Below are positions 34,310 through 43,035 of a stretch of 64,000 nucleotides of DNA, piece by piece (within the stretch, counting starts at the first letter, position 1; each line of letters starts with the position of its first letter). Position numbers and translations under genes: made by a program. The notes beneath the pieces are model-generated. The model was not told where the DNA came from. It worked only from the letters and a program-made list of their open reading frames with translations, and did no database searches. Source of the DNA: Actinoallomurus purpureus (GTDB taxonomy: Bacteria; Actinomycetota; Actinomycetes; Streptosporangiales; Streptosporangiaceae). The stretch spans positions 62,001 to 126,000 of the forward strand of contig NZ_JAMXMY010000023.1 in NCBI RefSeq assembly GCF_024055795.1, in the 5' to 3' direction.

Positions 34310-34672
34310 GTACTCACTCCTTCAGGCCGTGCCGCAGCCGAGTCCGGGCTTGCGGCGGATACGCTCGAAACGACGCCGTCATTCCTCCTGACTTTGCCCG
34401 GGTCAGTCCTGTCGAGAACCCATGTCGAGATTCAACGTCGGTAAACCCCGGACGACGCACTCTCGACAGCCGGACGCGGGGCCTTAGAGGTCTCGGGCCG
34501 GGTAAGAGCCGCCTGCCTCTGGGACATCCACGCAGGTCAGCACCATTGATCATTCTCGCCGTTACTGACTGTTCCTGGACTCCTCGACCCCGGAACCGGA
34601 GAGCTGACGACTTCAAGATCAACTACCTGGCGGCTTTTGTCCTTACCTGAGCCACACCCCTCATCAGCCCCG
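34310..34672. other. Intergenic region without a recognised gene
   Basis: About 360 bases. A short plus-strand tail, ADDFKINYLAAFVLT before a stop at about 34650, has a protein-like look but no start and no family. The rest shows nothing. Confidence 0.4.
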
Positions 34673-35190
34673 TCACCTGTTCAGGCGCTCGCGGATCGCT
34701 CGGCGCTCGGCTTGTTCACGGATGAGCGCCTGCCGATGGATTTGGGGGTCGCGGTGGGCCTCGATGGCCTGGCGCACGATCGCGGCCAGGATGTCGGGGG
34801 GTAGGGCCTCGGCCTGGGTGGTGGCGGCGCCGGAGAACGAGCGCCGGTCGGTCGTCTTGGGCGGAGCTGTGGGCAAGTTGTAGGTCACGACCTGCTCGGC
34901 GGTGACCGCGACGCGCTCGAACTTCACCTCGGCGCCCGCGGCGGCCGCGAACGCGATGACGTCCTCGGCCAGGGACGTGAAGAGGTGCTCACCGCTCGGG
35001 TCAAGGTCCCCGAGGTGGAGTATGAGGCTCTTCTGGCCCCCTTCCACCGCTCGCACGGCCGCGTCGTGCTTGCCGGCCAGGCCATCGAACCCGCCGCCGG
35101 AGAAGCAGGCGATGCCGAACTCCTCGCCGATCCGTACCAGTTGCGGAACCATGCCGGCTGTTATCCCGCCAGTACGTTGAAGCCGTCTCC
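34673..35190 (-). pseudogene. TOPRIM-domain protein remnant (topoisomerase VI A-like, mobile-element type)
   Basis: The readable part starts AGMVPQLVRIGEEFGIACFS and goes through GGFDGLAGKHDAAVRAVEGG, SLILHLGDLDPSGEHLFTSL (the TOPRIM DxDxxG-like site), RVAVTAEQVVTYNLPTAPPK and a charged helical tail RQALIREQAERRAIRERLNR. This matches TOPRIM proteins common on actinobacterial phages and integrative elements. The N-terminal half is missing: upstream of about 35190 the frame runs through antisense of another remnant. An ATG at 35152 could still give a 159-residue product. Confidence 0.6.
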
Positions 35191-35267
35191 TTCGCTCATG
35201 AGCTTCTGTCCCGCACGTCAGGCCGCTGAAGAGGTCACGCCGGCAGCAACAGTGGTGTTGCTCTTTG

Positions 35268-35518
35268 AATGCGGGGTTCGCAGGCTGGAGAAACGCCTGA
35301 GCGAAGTGCTGGGCGAGTAGGTCTGGCGCGAGTTCGGCATCGGCGGCCCGGACGACGCCGACCAGCAGCTCAAGGCCCGCATCACCACCCTCGAACAGCA
35401 GGTGACCGACCTCCAGCTCAAGTTCCAGGAACGCGACGACGACCTCTCCGCTGCCCGCGCCGCTAACCGTGAGCTCATGGCTCAACTTGACCGCTCCACA
35501 GGCTGGCCCGACGGCTGA
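35268..35518 (+). pseudogene. DUF6262 (recombinase-partner) C-terminal remnant with internal stop
   Basis: The frame reads VRRLEKRLSEVLGE, then TAG at 35318..35320, then VWREFGIGGPDDADQQLKAR, ITTLEQQVTDLQLKFQERDD and AANRELMAQLDRSTGWPDG to the stop. It is a coiled-coil tail typical of DUF6262 proteins encoded after tyrosine recombinases of Tn554-like elements. The stop replaces an expected Gln codon (CAG to TAG). No recombinase gene remains. Confidence 0.6.
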
Positions 35519-35680
35519 GCGCACACGCTGGTGACCACTGAAAACGACTGGATGCACCCGGCTCGCGCCGTCCCATGGCGGGAGCCGGTCCCACGTGGAA
35601 CGGGCGTCTTCCAGGGATCGGCTGGTTCCTGGGCAGGCTGGATCACTGGTGAATCGGACCTGCTGCTCAGTACCGGTTGG

Positions 35681-36226
35681 TCAGCGACGCAGGTTGGTGA
35701 GTCCCGTTGGGTTGTCTGCCGTGTCGAGTCCGAAGTGGATTCCCTCGCCGGGCTCGCGGATCGTCAGTGTGTCGGGAACGGCGTCGAACAGGCAGATCAG
35801 GACGTCGGGGGCTGGTCGATGGCGGCTGAGCTCGGTGACCGGGATGCCCGCGCGAGTTGCGGTGAGATCGAACTCTGTCCCGTCTTCAACGAGATGGGAA
35901 TGGACCAGGAGTGCCGCCCCCGCCTCCGGACGCTCGGCGGCGGTCTGGGCGCCGGCTGCGGGGGACAGAGGCGCCGCGGCCATGCCCTCGGTGACTCCGT
36001 CGCGGAGGGCGTCGATCCATCCTGGGTCGATCCGGAACAGGCGGGCGGAGTCGTCCGGGAGGAGATCGGGGTCGGGGAGGAGAAACGAGAGGGGGACGCT
36101 CTGGAGGGCGGAGAGGCCGTCCGGCTCTTGGGCGGGCGGGGTATCCAGGTCGACGTCCGGGGCACCCAGGGCAAGATCCGGGGTGCCCAAGGCGAGATTG
36201 CGCCCCAGGGTCCACGCAGCGGCATA
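35681..36226 (-). pseudogene. Fragment of a phage-tail/injection-system-associated protein (tentative)
   Basis: After an in-frame stop near 36227 the frame reads YAAAWTLGRNLALGTPDLAL, LSALQSVPLSFLLPDPDLLP, DDSARLFRIDPGWIDALRDG and later IHFGLDTADNPTGLTNLRR. The motif of a Pro/Asp-rich segment followed by SxRLFxxDPxWxxALxDG recurs in large proteins encoded beside phage-like contractile systems. No ATG or GTG start is available; TTG at 36190 would give 169 residues. I read it as a C-terminally and N-terminally trimmed fragment. Family assignment is from memory and weak. Confidence 0.4.
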
Positions 36227-36238
36227 CCCGGATCTTCA

Positions 36239-38473
36239 TCAGGAGGCCATATCGTTGATCTCGTTGTCGGTGAGGACACCCGTGAACGCCTGAACGTCAT
36301 CGATCGCACCAGGCCAGAATTCCGCAGCGGCGCCCTTCTCCTTCGCCGCCCCGATGTGGAATCCGCCGTCGGCATTCCACGGCGCCGCGATCGGGGTCTC
36401 CGCCTCTGAGACGCCGTCGACATACAGGCGGATCTTCTTCGCTGCCGGGTCGTAGACGCCGGCGAGGTGATGCCACTGTCCGTCGAGCACGACCGGGTTC
36501 ACGCTGTGCGCGTGGGTCAGGTCGGCGTCATCGGTGTCGGCCGCCGACATGGTGAACGCCCAGTAGCCGACGCCGTCGAACGCCCGGTAGCCGAGATAGA
36601 AGGCACTGTGGTGGGAACCGTCCTGGGCCAGCACCGTCGCGTTCCCGCTGGGGAGCTTGGCGAGCCGCACCCACGCCGTGACCGTGAAGGCGGTGTCCGT
36701 ACGCACGACCGGGGCGCCCGTCGTGGCATGGTCGTGATTCGCGTCGTCCAGATTGAGTGCACCACCGACATGGCCGCTCGTGGTCCAGGCGGTGGCGGAG
36801 CTGAGCGTGGCGTCGCGGCCTCGCCCGCTGGAGTCGGCCACGTTCGTCCCGGAACCGAGATCTCCGGCCCAGTGCCCCTCCTGGACGACCGGCCGATTCG
36901 CCAGATCCGCTATGCCACCGGTCGACCCCTCGATTCCGTCGGGCTCGGTGCCGTACACGACGCGGTCGTAGACGCGGACGTCGTCGAGGTCTCCTTCGAA
37001 GGGATCGCCGAAGACGCCATCAGCTTTAGCCCGACCGATCTGCAGGGGACCGGTGGCATCCCACGGCGTCGTGAGCGATGTTCTTCGGGACTGCAGGGCA
37101 CCGTTGACGTAGAAGCTCATCTGCCCGGTCGACGCGTCGTAGACACCGGCGAGATGCGTCCAGACGTCGAGCTGGGCGGGTGCGTCCGCGACCACGGGCA
37201 CATCGACCGCACCGTCGGCGTCGGCGGAGTGGCGGTTGAACACCCAGGTCTTGTACGACGGCGAGTAGGAGATCTGGAAGCCGCTGGACCTGCTGCCCGC
37301 CTGGCTCACCGCCGTCGAGGAGTGGCTCGCGTCGGTCAGCCGCGCCCAGACGGACACCGTGAAGTTCTTGTCCGTATGCACCACGGGTGATGCCGTGGCC
37401 GCATGGTCACCGTTGCCGGTGAGCCGCAGCGCCCGATCAATCCGGCCGGCCACTCCCGGGGTGCCGCCGACCAGCGTCGCGGTGTTCCCGCCCACCGAAT
37501 CGGCCAGGGCCGCACCACCGGACTCATCCAGCTTCCAACGACTCAGCGGACCGATCGGCGAGTGGAGGTAGAACTCGAAGACCCCTGGGTTGACACTGCG
37601 ATTGTTCGCGCTGTCGTAGCTGACGACATACAGCCGGAAGACGAAGTCCTGAGTGTAGGGAACCGTGAGTGTCACGCTCGCCGTGCCGTCGGCGCCGGCC
37701 GCCACGGATGGCGCGCCCGCCGCTCCCGCCACCGTGGCGTCCTCCCACGCGTATTGGTACTTGGTGACACCGGTGGCACCGTTCGGCGCGAACGTGAAGG
37801 TCGCTGTTCGCCCGATGGCGTCATTGAATTCTTGCGAGTCGACAGGCTTCAGGTCGGATGTGACGCTGGGTGCCGACTCCGGCGCGGTCCTGTCGACGCT
37901 GTAGTAACACCAGCCGCTCATGGTTCGGTGGTATGCCCTCGCCAGGGTGACCCGCCAGCGGAAGGTCTGCCCGTCGGCGAGCGCAGCGTCCGGCAAGGCC
38001 ATCGAAACCTGGGTACCGGGCTTCGGTCCCGTAATGGTCGTACCGGCGACCTTGTCTCCCCCGGTCGTCCCGCTCCACACTTCGAAGCCGACCTGCGGGC
38101 TCGTCGTATCCAGGATGGTCGCGACCAGTGAGGGCTTGGAATTGCCGACGGCGACCGGTGCCGTCAACGACCCGCAGCCGACCTTCGGGTTCGTCATCCC
38201 CAGCTCGGAGACGCCGTTGGACTCGGATCTCCGTTCCGATACCTCGACCGGTTGACCGGAGGAGCGGGGCTTCCGCAGTCCGGTGACACGAGCGGTTTCC
38301 GATGCCGCATTGGCTACCCGCCCGGAGCGAACCGCCGCGTCGGCGGATCCGCCGGTCACGATCGACAGCAGCGGCATCGCCAGAGCGATCCCGACGCCGC
38401 CCGCCGACCACTTCCGCCAGACGCGTCGACGCCCGGCGCATGCGAATACCCCACGACCCTGTCGGCCGACCAC
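36239..38473 (-). CDS. Secreted protein with two LamG (concanavalin A-like) domains
   Basis: A 744-aa exported protein. Signal peptide: VWRKWSAGGVGIALAMPLLS, ending near GGSADAAV. Residues about 90-320 hold beta-rich, Ig-like segments (SLVATILDTTSPQVGFEVW, QTFRWRVTLARAYHRTMSGW). Then come two LamG modules, each opening with a W-x-L/G-x-x-G pattern: one at about 328-515 (GRIDRALRLTGNGDHAATAS, FTVSVWARLTDASHSSTAVS) and one at about 545-740 (GHVGGALNLDDANHDHATTG, FTVTAWVRLAKLPSGNATVL). The start is GTG 38473 with GGGGGAG 5 bases upstream. Such proteins bind glycans or act as surface adhesins; no catalytic domain is visible. It is monocistronic and divergent from the propeller gene. Confidence 0.82.
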   Translation of the reverse strand: MVGRQGRGVFACAGRRRVWRKWSAGGVGIALAMPLLSIVTGGSADAAVRSGRVANAASETARVTGLRKPRSSGQPVEVSERRSESNGVSELGMTNPKVGCGSLTAPVAVGNSKPSLVATILDTTSPQVGFEVWSGTTGGDKVAGTTITGPKPGTQVSMALPDAALADGQTFRWRVTLARAYHRTMSGWCYYSVDRTAPESAPSVTSDLKPVDSQEFNDAIGRTATFTFAPNGATGVTKYQYAWEDATVAGAAGAPSVAAGADGTASVTLTVPYTQDFVFRLYVVSYDSANNRSVNPGVFEFYLHSPIGPLSRWKLDESGGAALADSVGGNTATLVGGTPGVAGRIDRALRLTGNGDHAATASPVVHTDKNFTVSVWARLTDASHSSTAVSQAGSRSSGFQISYSPSYKTWVFNRHSADADGAVDVPVVADAPAQLDVWTHLAGVYDASTGQMSFYVNGALQSRRTSLTTPWDATGPLQIGRAKADGVFGDPFEGDLDDVRVYDRVVYGTEPDGIEGSTGGIADLANRPVVQEGHWAGDLGSGTNVADSSGRGRDATLSSATAWTTSGHVGGALNLDDANHDHATTGAPVVRTDTAFTVTAWVRLAKLPSGNATVLAQDGSHHSAFYLGYRAFDGVGYWAFTMSAADTDDADLTHAHSVNPVVLDGQWHHLAGVYDPAAKKIRLYVDGVSEAETPIAAPWNADGGFHIGAAKEKGAAAEFWPGAIDDVQAFTGVLTDNEINDMAS

Positions 38474-38904
38474 GTCAGCTCCCCCGTACGTAAAGGATCT
38501 TTACTGTGCGCACGGACGGTAACATTTGAGGTGATGGATTCAACAGCGCCAGACAAGTGACGTAAATCACCTGTCAATCGGTAAACGGGACACGGCCTCC
38601 ACACTGACCTGCAATGACTCGACCCGATCCCCCAACTACATCCAGCAGCACGGCCGGATGCGGTCACGTTCGGTCCCACGCCAGTCCCGACACTTTTCGT
38701 CACTGTCCGTGATATTCGTCGGACGCGCTTCGCCGCGTTTCAACGGAGCGGAGGGCGACTCACAACTCGTCCGTACGTGATCCCGGGGCTTTTAGGGCAC
38801 CTGCGCCGCATGACCGCTTTGCCCCGATAAGATTTGCGCCACGACTCTCTGCACGGAGGGGCGGGTCGGGGTCGCCCTCGGGGCGATGGACGGGAAGGAT
38901 GCGC
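38474..38904. other. Divergent promoter region
   Basis: About 430 bases between the LamG and propeller genes with no ORF of note. It is A/T-richer near 38500..38600, where promoters for the LamG gene are likely. No clear regulator site is seen. Confidence 0.5.
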
Positions 38905-41877
38905 GTGGCCGGGCAGAACACGCCGGACGACGATCCGAACACGGAGCCTCCGTCCGACGATCAGTGGTCCCCTCCTCCCCCGCCGCCTCCGGCGCCCTGG
39001 GGGCCGAATCCGGCGCAGCCTCCGCTGCCGCCCTGGGCCACGCCTCCTCAGCCGCCGTACGGCGCCGCGCCACCGGGCCTGCCCGGTTCGCCGCCGTACG
39101 AGCCGGTGCCGGAAGGCTTCCCCGCCTCACCTCCCCAGGGGCAGCAGAGCCCCTCCGGTCCGCCGCCTGAGACGCCGGGCGAACCAGGCGACGGTGGATG
39201 GCAGGAGCCGCCGGAGACGCGGGAATGGGCGCCGGAACCTCCCGTCGACCCGTGGCGGATCCCGCCGCAGCCGGTATGGGACCCGGCGGTGGAGCCCCCC
39301 CTAACCTGGGCTCCGCCTCCCCAGGTTCCGTACGGCCCGGGCGGGCAGGAACCGCCCGCACCGCATTTCCCCGCCTATGACGCCGGTGGAGGCGACCAGC
39401 CGACCTCCCTGGACCTGCCACCGTCCGCGATGGTTCCGCGGTCCACACCGCGGCCCCCCGGTGATCCCGAGCGGGAGCCCCGGAGTACCGGAGAGAACCA
39501 GAGCGTCCGCTTCGACGAGCCGTGGCGCACGGAGACGCCCGGCCGCGCGGGCCGCCGGGTGCGCCTGCGGCCGATCCTCATCGGCGTCGCGGGTGTCCTG
39601 GTCGCCGGCCTGGTCGCCGGAGGCGTGTACATCCTGACGAGCGGCGGGAAGAAGGAACCGAAGACGCCGGCCGCCGTGCTTGCGGGCCGCATGTTCGCGG
39701 CGGATCCGGCGGCCAAGACCGATGGCCGCGACCAGGAGCTGCTGAACGTCGCGGCGTGGGGTTCGACGGTCGTTGCGATCGGCGGGGAGTTCGACACGGA
39801 TTACCGAGGGGAGTTCTTCGTCTCCACAGACGGCGGCCGCTCGTTCGGGCTGGCGGACGTCCACACCGCCGACGGGCAGGAGCCGCCGTACGGAGACGTC
39901 CCCCGGCGAATCGTCGGGGCGGCCGGTGCCTGGGTAGCTCTCGGCAATTCACCCACCGGCACCGTGGTGTGGACGAGCCACGATGGCAGGTCATGGACGC
40001 GCCAGCCCGACGATGCCGGCTCGTCGTTCAACCGACCGGACCGGGTCGGGCGGATAGTGCGGACGAGCACTGGATTCGTGGCAGTGGGCGACACTTCGGC
40101 GAGGGGCGACTACAGCGACGCGTCGCCGATCGTCTGGCTGTCGCCGGACGGTCGCCGTTGGGACCGTCAGCCCGCGGATCAACTGGGCATCTCTGCCAAG
40201 GAGGGTGCCCTGTCCCTCGTCGATGCGGCGGCCGTTGGGAACACGGTCATCGCGCACGGCTGGAACACCGTCGGCAAATCCTCCCCCTCGGACCTGACGT
40301 GGCGCTCCGCCGACGGCGGGCGAACGTGGGAGCAGGTATCGATCCCGCAGCCGAAGGATGCGAGTGGCCTGGGCATCACCGCCACACCGTCGGGATTCGT
40401 CGCCGCGCGCAACGTCTCCGGGACGACCGGCAAGGGGGACAAGAAGAAACCGGAGTTCTCAGGTGTGGTGCTGTCGTCTCCTGACGCCAAGCAGTGGACG
40501 CAGACGGGGAGCATTCACGTACCCGGCTACTACGGGCTGCAGCGGATCGCCGGGTCCGACCGGGGCCTGGCCGCTCTGGTCGACACCGGAAAGAAGCTCG
40601 CGGTGGTCCGCAGCACGGACGGCAGATCCTGGAACGCCGCCGGCGAGGTGCCCATCGTCAAGGGGCAGGACGTTCAGGGCGTCGCGGCGACCGCCGGCAC
40701 GACGATCGTCGTCGGCCGGGTCTCGGCGGAGGACGGGAACGACGCCCTGCTTCAGGTCCGGGACACGCAGGGACAGAATGTCCCGGTCAATCTCTTCGGC
40801 GTCTCGGGCGGGAACCAACCGGATCGGTCCGTGAGCGCGCTGGCATCCGGCCAAGGGACCACGCTGGCCGTCGGCAGCGTGAACGGCGACGGCGCAATCT
40901 GGCGGTCCCGCGACGGCCGTACGTGGGAGCGGGCGAGCGCGACGGGGCAGGTGCTCGCGCGCCCCGGCCGACAGCGATTGCTCGGAGCCGCTCAGGGCGG
41001 CGCAGGCTGGCTGGCGGTCGGCTACCACGGTCTCAGTCCCAAGCGCCCACTCGTGGTCACGTCCGCCGACGGAGCGACATGGCAGGCCGCGGACGGGAAC
41101 GGTGTCTTCAAGCCGTCCGGTGACGCGCAACTGCTGACCTCGGCGACCGCAGTCGGCAAGGCAGGGTACGTGGTCGTCGGCGCGGATGGCCCGTCAGCAG
41201 CGACGTGGTCCTCCGCCGATCTCAAGTCCTGGTCCCGGGGCAGCGGTTCGGGCAAGGGCGACCTGGACGGCAAGCCGGAGGCGCCCCGGTGGATGGCCGA
41301 TGTCACCGCCGGCTCGTTCGGATACGTCGCCGTGGGCGGTCTGAACGACCCGACCGCCGGGACCGCCGCGAACGGGCGCCCGGTCGTCTGGACGTCATCG
41401 GACGGCAAGACGTGGCGCCTGCAGCAGCTCCCCGTCCCCGGTGGAACGCTTGAGGCCACGTTCGCGCACGTCGCCACCGCGAACGGACAGTTGCTGGCGG
41501 CGGGGACGGCTCGGACGTCGTCGGCCTCGACAGTGTTCGCCTACACGTCATCCGACGGCGGGAAGTCGTGGCAGCAGCTTCGGCTGCCCGGGGCCGATGG
41601 CTCGACCGGCATGGCGTTGACCACGCTGACCGCCACCCTGAAGGGCTTCGTCGTCGCGGCCGGTGCCGGCCGTGGAGGACGCAGTGACGTCTATCTGTGG
41701 ACGATGACGGGCGGCAAGGCCTGGCAGCTGGACAAGCCGCAAGGCCTCGGGTTGTCCGGACGCGGGGATCAATGGCTCACCGGCCTCACGACCAGTGGTC
41801 CCGACCTCCTCGCCGTGGGCGTAACTGCCGACCATCGCGGGGAGCAGCCGATCCTCTGGCGGAGACCCTTGCCGTGA
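38905..41877 (+). CDS. Membrane-anchored Asp-box beta-propeller protein with Pro-rich cytoplasmic tail
   Basis: A 990-aa single-pass protein. Residues 1-210 are extremely Pro/Gly-rich and would be cytoplasmic. A basic stretch (GRAGRRVRLRP) precedes one membrane helix at about 221-243. The outside part (about 250-990) has at least ten Asp-box-like S-x-D-G-x-x-W motifs, such as SHDGRSW, SPDGRRW, SADGGRTW, STDGRSW, SRDGRTW, SADGATW and SSDGKTW, spaced 60-80 residues, which build one or two beta-propellers like those of sialidases and photosystem assembly factors. No sialidase catalytic set is seen. GTG 38905 is preferred to ATG 38899 because GGAAGG lies 6 bases before it. Its stop overlaps the start of the SGNH gene (GTGA), so they work together, probably at the cell surface. 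Confidence 0.8.
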   Translation: MAGQNTPDDDPNTEPPSDDQWSPPPPPPPAPWGPNPAQPPLPPWATPPQPPYGAAPPGLPGSPPYEPVPEGFPASPPQGQQSPSGPPPETPGEPGDGGWQEPPETREWAPEPPVDPWRIPPQPVWDPAVEPPLTWAPPPQVPYGPGGQEPPAPHFPAYDAGGGDQPTSLDLPPSAMVPRSTPRPPGDPEREPRSTGENQSVRFDEPWRTETPGRAGRRVRLRPILIGVAGVLVAGLVAGGVYILTSGGKKEPKTPAAVLAGRMFAADPAAKTDGRDQELLNVAAWGSTVVAIGGEFDTDYRGEFFVSTDGGRSFGLADVHTADGQEPPYGDVPRRIVGAAGAWVALGNSPTGTVVWTSHDGRSWTRQPDDAGSSFNRPDRVGRIVRTSTGFVAVGDTSARGDYSDASPIVWLSPDGRRWDRQPADQLGISAKEGALSLVDAAAVGNTVIAHGWNTVGKSSPSDLTWRSADGGRTWEQVSIPQPKDASGLGITATPSGFVAARNVSGTTGKGDKKKPEFSGVVLSSPDAKQWTQTGSIHVPGYYGLQRIAGSDRGLAALVDTGKKLAVVRSTDGRSWNAAGEVPIVKGQDVQGVAATAGTTIVVGRVSAEDGNDALLQVRDTQGQNVPVNLFGVSGGNQPDRSVSALASGQGTTLAVGSVNGDGAIWRSRDGRTWERASATGQVLARPGRQRLLGAAQGGAGWLAVGYHGLSPKRPLVVTSADGATWQAADGNGVFKPSGDAQLLTSATAVGKAGYVVVGADGPSAATWSSADLKSWSRGSGSGKGDLDGKPEAPRWMADVTAGSFGYVAVGGLNDPTAGTAANGRPVVWTSSDGKTWRLQQLPVPGGTLEATFAHVATANGQLLAAGTARTSSASTVFAYTSSDGGKSWQQLRLPGADGSTGMALTTLTATLKGFVVAAGAGRGGRSDVYLWTMTGGKAWQLDKPQGLGLSGRGDQWLTGLTTSGPDLLAVGVTADHRGEQPILWRRPLP

Positions 41878-43031
41878 CGTTCGCAGGCGCCTCGGCGCAT
41901 GCGTGGGCCACCACCGGTACCGTCCGGTGGTGGCTCGTCCGGCTATGCGGAACGATGCTGCTCCTGGCCATGACGGCGTGCGGCTCGGCGGCATCGCAGA
42001 CGCGGCCGAGCAAGAGCCCGGCTCGCTCGTTCGCCGCCTCCCCACAGAGGACCGTGCGCGTGATGCCGCTGGGCGACTCGATCACCGCGGGGGTCAACGT
42101 CAAGGGCGGTTACCGCAGTGATCTGTGGCAGCTCATGTCCACGGGCGGGCAGAGCGTCGAGTTCGTCGGGTCATTGTCGGCCGGCCCGGTGCAGCTTCCC
42201 GAACGGCGGCACGAAGGGCATCCCGGCTGGGAGATCGGGCAGCTCGACGCTCACGTCGACGCCTGGCTGAGGAGTTACCGGCCCGATGTCGTCCTCCTTC
42301 ACATCGGTACGAATGACGTCCTGCGCAACCGTGACGTGGAACACGCAGCGGACCGGCTCGCGGTGCTGATCGATCACATCACCGGGGCGCTGCCGAACGC
42401 CCAGGTGTACGTCGCGACGATCGCCCCGCTGGCGCGGGCCGGCCTGGACGCGCGAGCGGAGCGGTACAACACCGAGCTGGCGGACGTCGTCCGGACACGA
42501 GCCCTCCAGCGCAGACGCGTCTACCTGGTCGACATGCACGCGGCGTTGACGCGAAGAGACCTTGCGGCGGACGGCATCCATCCGACCAACGGCGGCTACT
42601 CGAAGATGGCGGCGTGCTGGTACGCCGCGCTGCGTTCGGCGCCGATGACACGCTGGGAGGCGGAGGCGGTCGGACGTACCTCGGTCAACGACGGCGAACG
42701 ACTGACCGACCAGAGCGCGTCCGGGAGTGGCAAGGTCGGCTATCTCAACTACGCGGACAGCCATGTGGACTTCTCCATCCAGACGCCGACCACCGGATGG
42801 CATCGGATCTACGTGCGTGCGGCCAACGGGATGAAGGGCACCTGCACTCAGGCGCTTACCGTGAACGGGCGTCCCCAGGGCCGGGTCGACTATCCGAGTT
42901 ACGGCTGGGACCACTGGACGATCACCGCGGTGAGCGCCTGGCTGACCGCCGGCCGCGACGTGCTGCGGTTCTCACACCTGACGTGCGCCGCCGAGATCGA
43001 CTCGATCGACGTGTCGCCTGCCGTCCGCTGA
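41874..43031 (+). CDS. SGNH-hydrolase lipoprotein with C-terminal CBM35-like domain
   Basis: A 385-aa exported esterase. The N-terminus has a membrane stretch ending in a lipobox-like MTAC at about residue 37, so it is probably lipid-anchored. The GDSL/SGNH blocks are complete: MPLGDSITAG (nucleophile Ser), the Gly of block II, HIGTNDVL (Asn) and ADGIHPTNGGYS (Asp and His). The last 120 residues (RWEAEAVGRTSVNDGERLTD to AAEIDSIDVS) look like a CBM35/CBM6 beta-sandwich. Substrates of such pairs are acetylated polysaccharides. It is translationally coupled to the propeller gene by a GTGA overlap, and converges with 4 bases between stops on an acyltransferase gene, which invites an acetylation/deacetylation pairing on the wall glycan. 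Confidence 0.87.
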   Translation: MTFAGASAHAWATTGTVRWWLVRLCGTMLLLAMTACGSAASQTRPSKSPARSFAASPQRTVRVMPLGDSITAGVNVKGGYRSDLWQLMSTGGQSVEFVGSLSAGPVQLPERRHEGHPGWEIGQLDAHVDAWLRSYRPDVVLLHIGTNDVLRNRDVEHAADRLAVLIDHITGALPNAQVYVATIAPLARAGLDARAERYNTELADVVRTRALQRRRVYLVDMHAALTRRDLAADGIHPTNGGYSKMAACWYAALRSAPMTRWEAEAVGRTSVNDGERLTDQSASGSGKVGYLNYADSHVDFSIQTPTTGWHRIYVRAANGMKGTCTQALTVNGRPQGRVDYPSYGWDHWTITAVSAWLTAGRDVLRFSHLTCAAEIDSIDVSPAVR

Positions 43032-43035
43032 CGCC

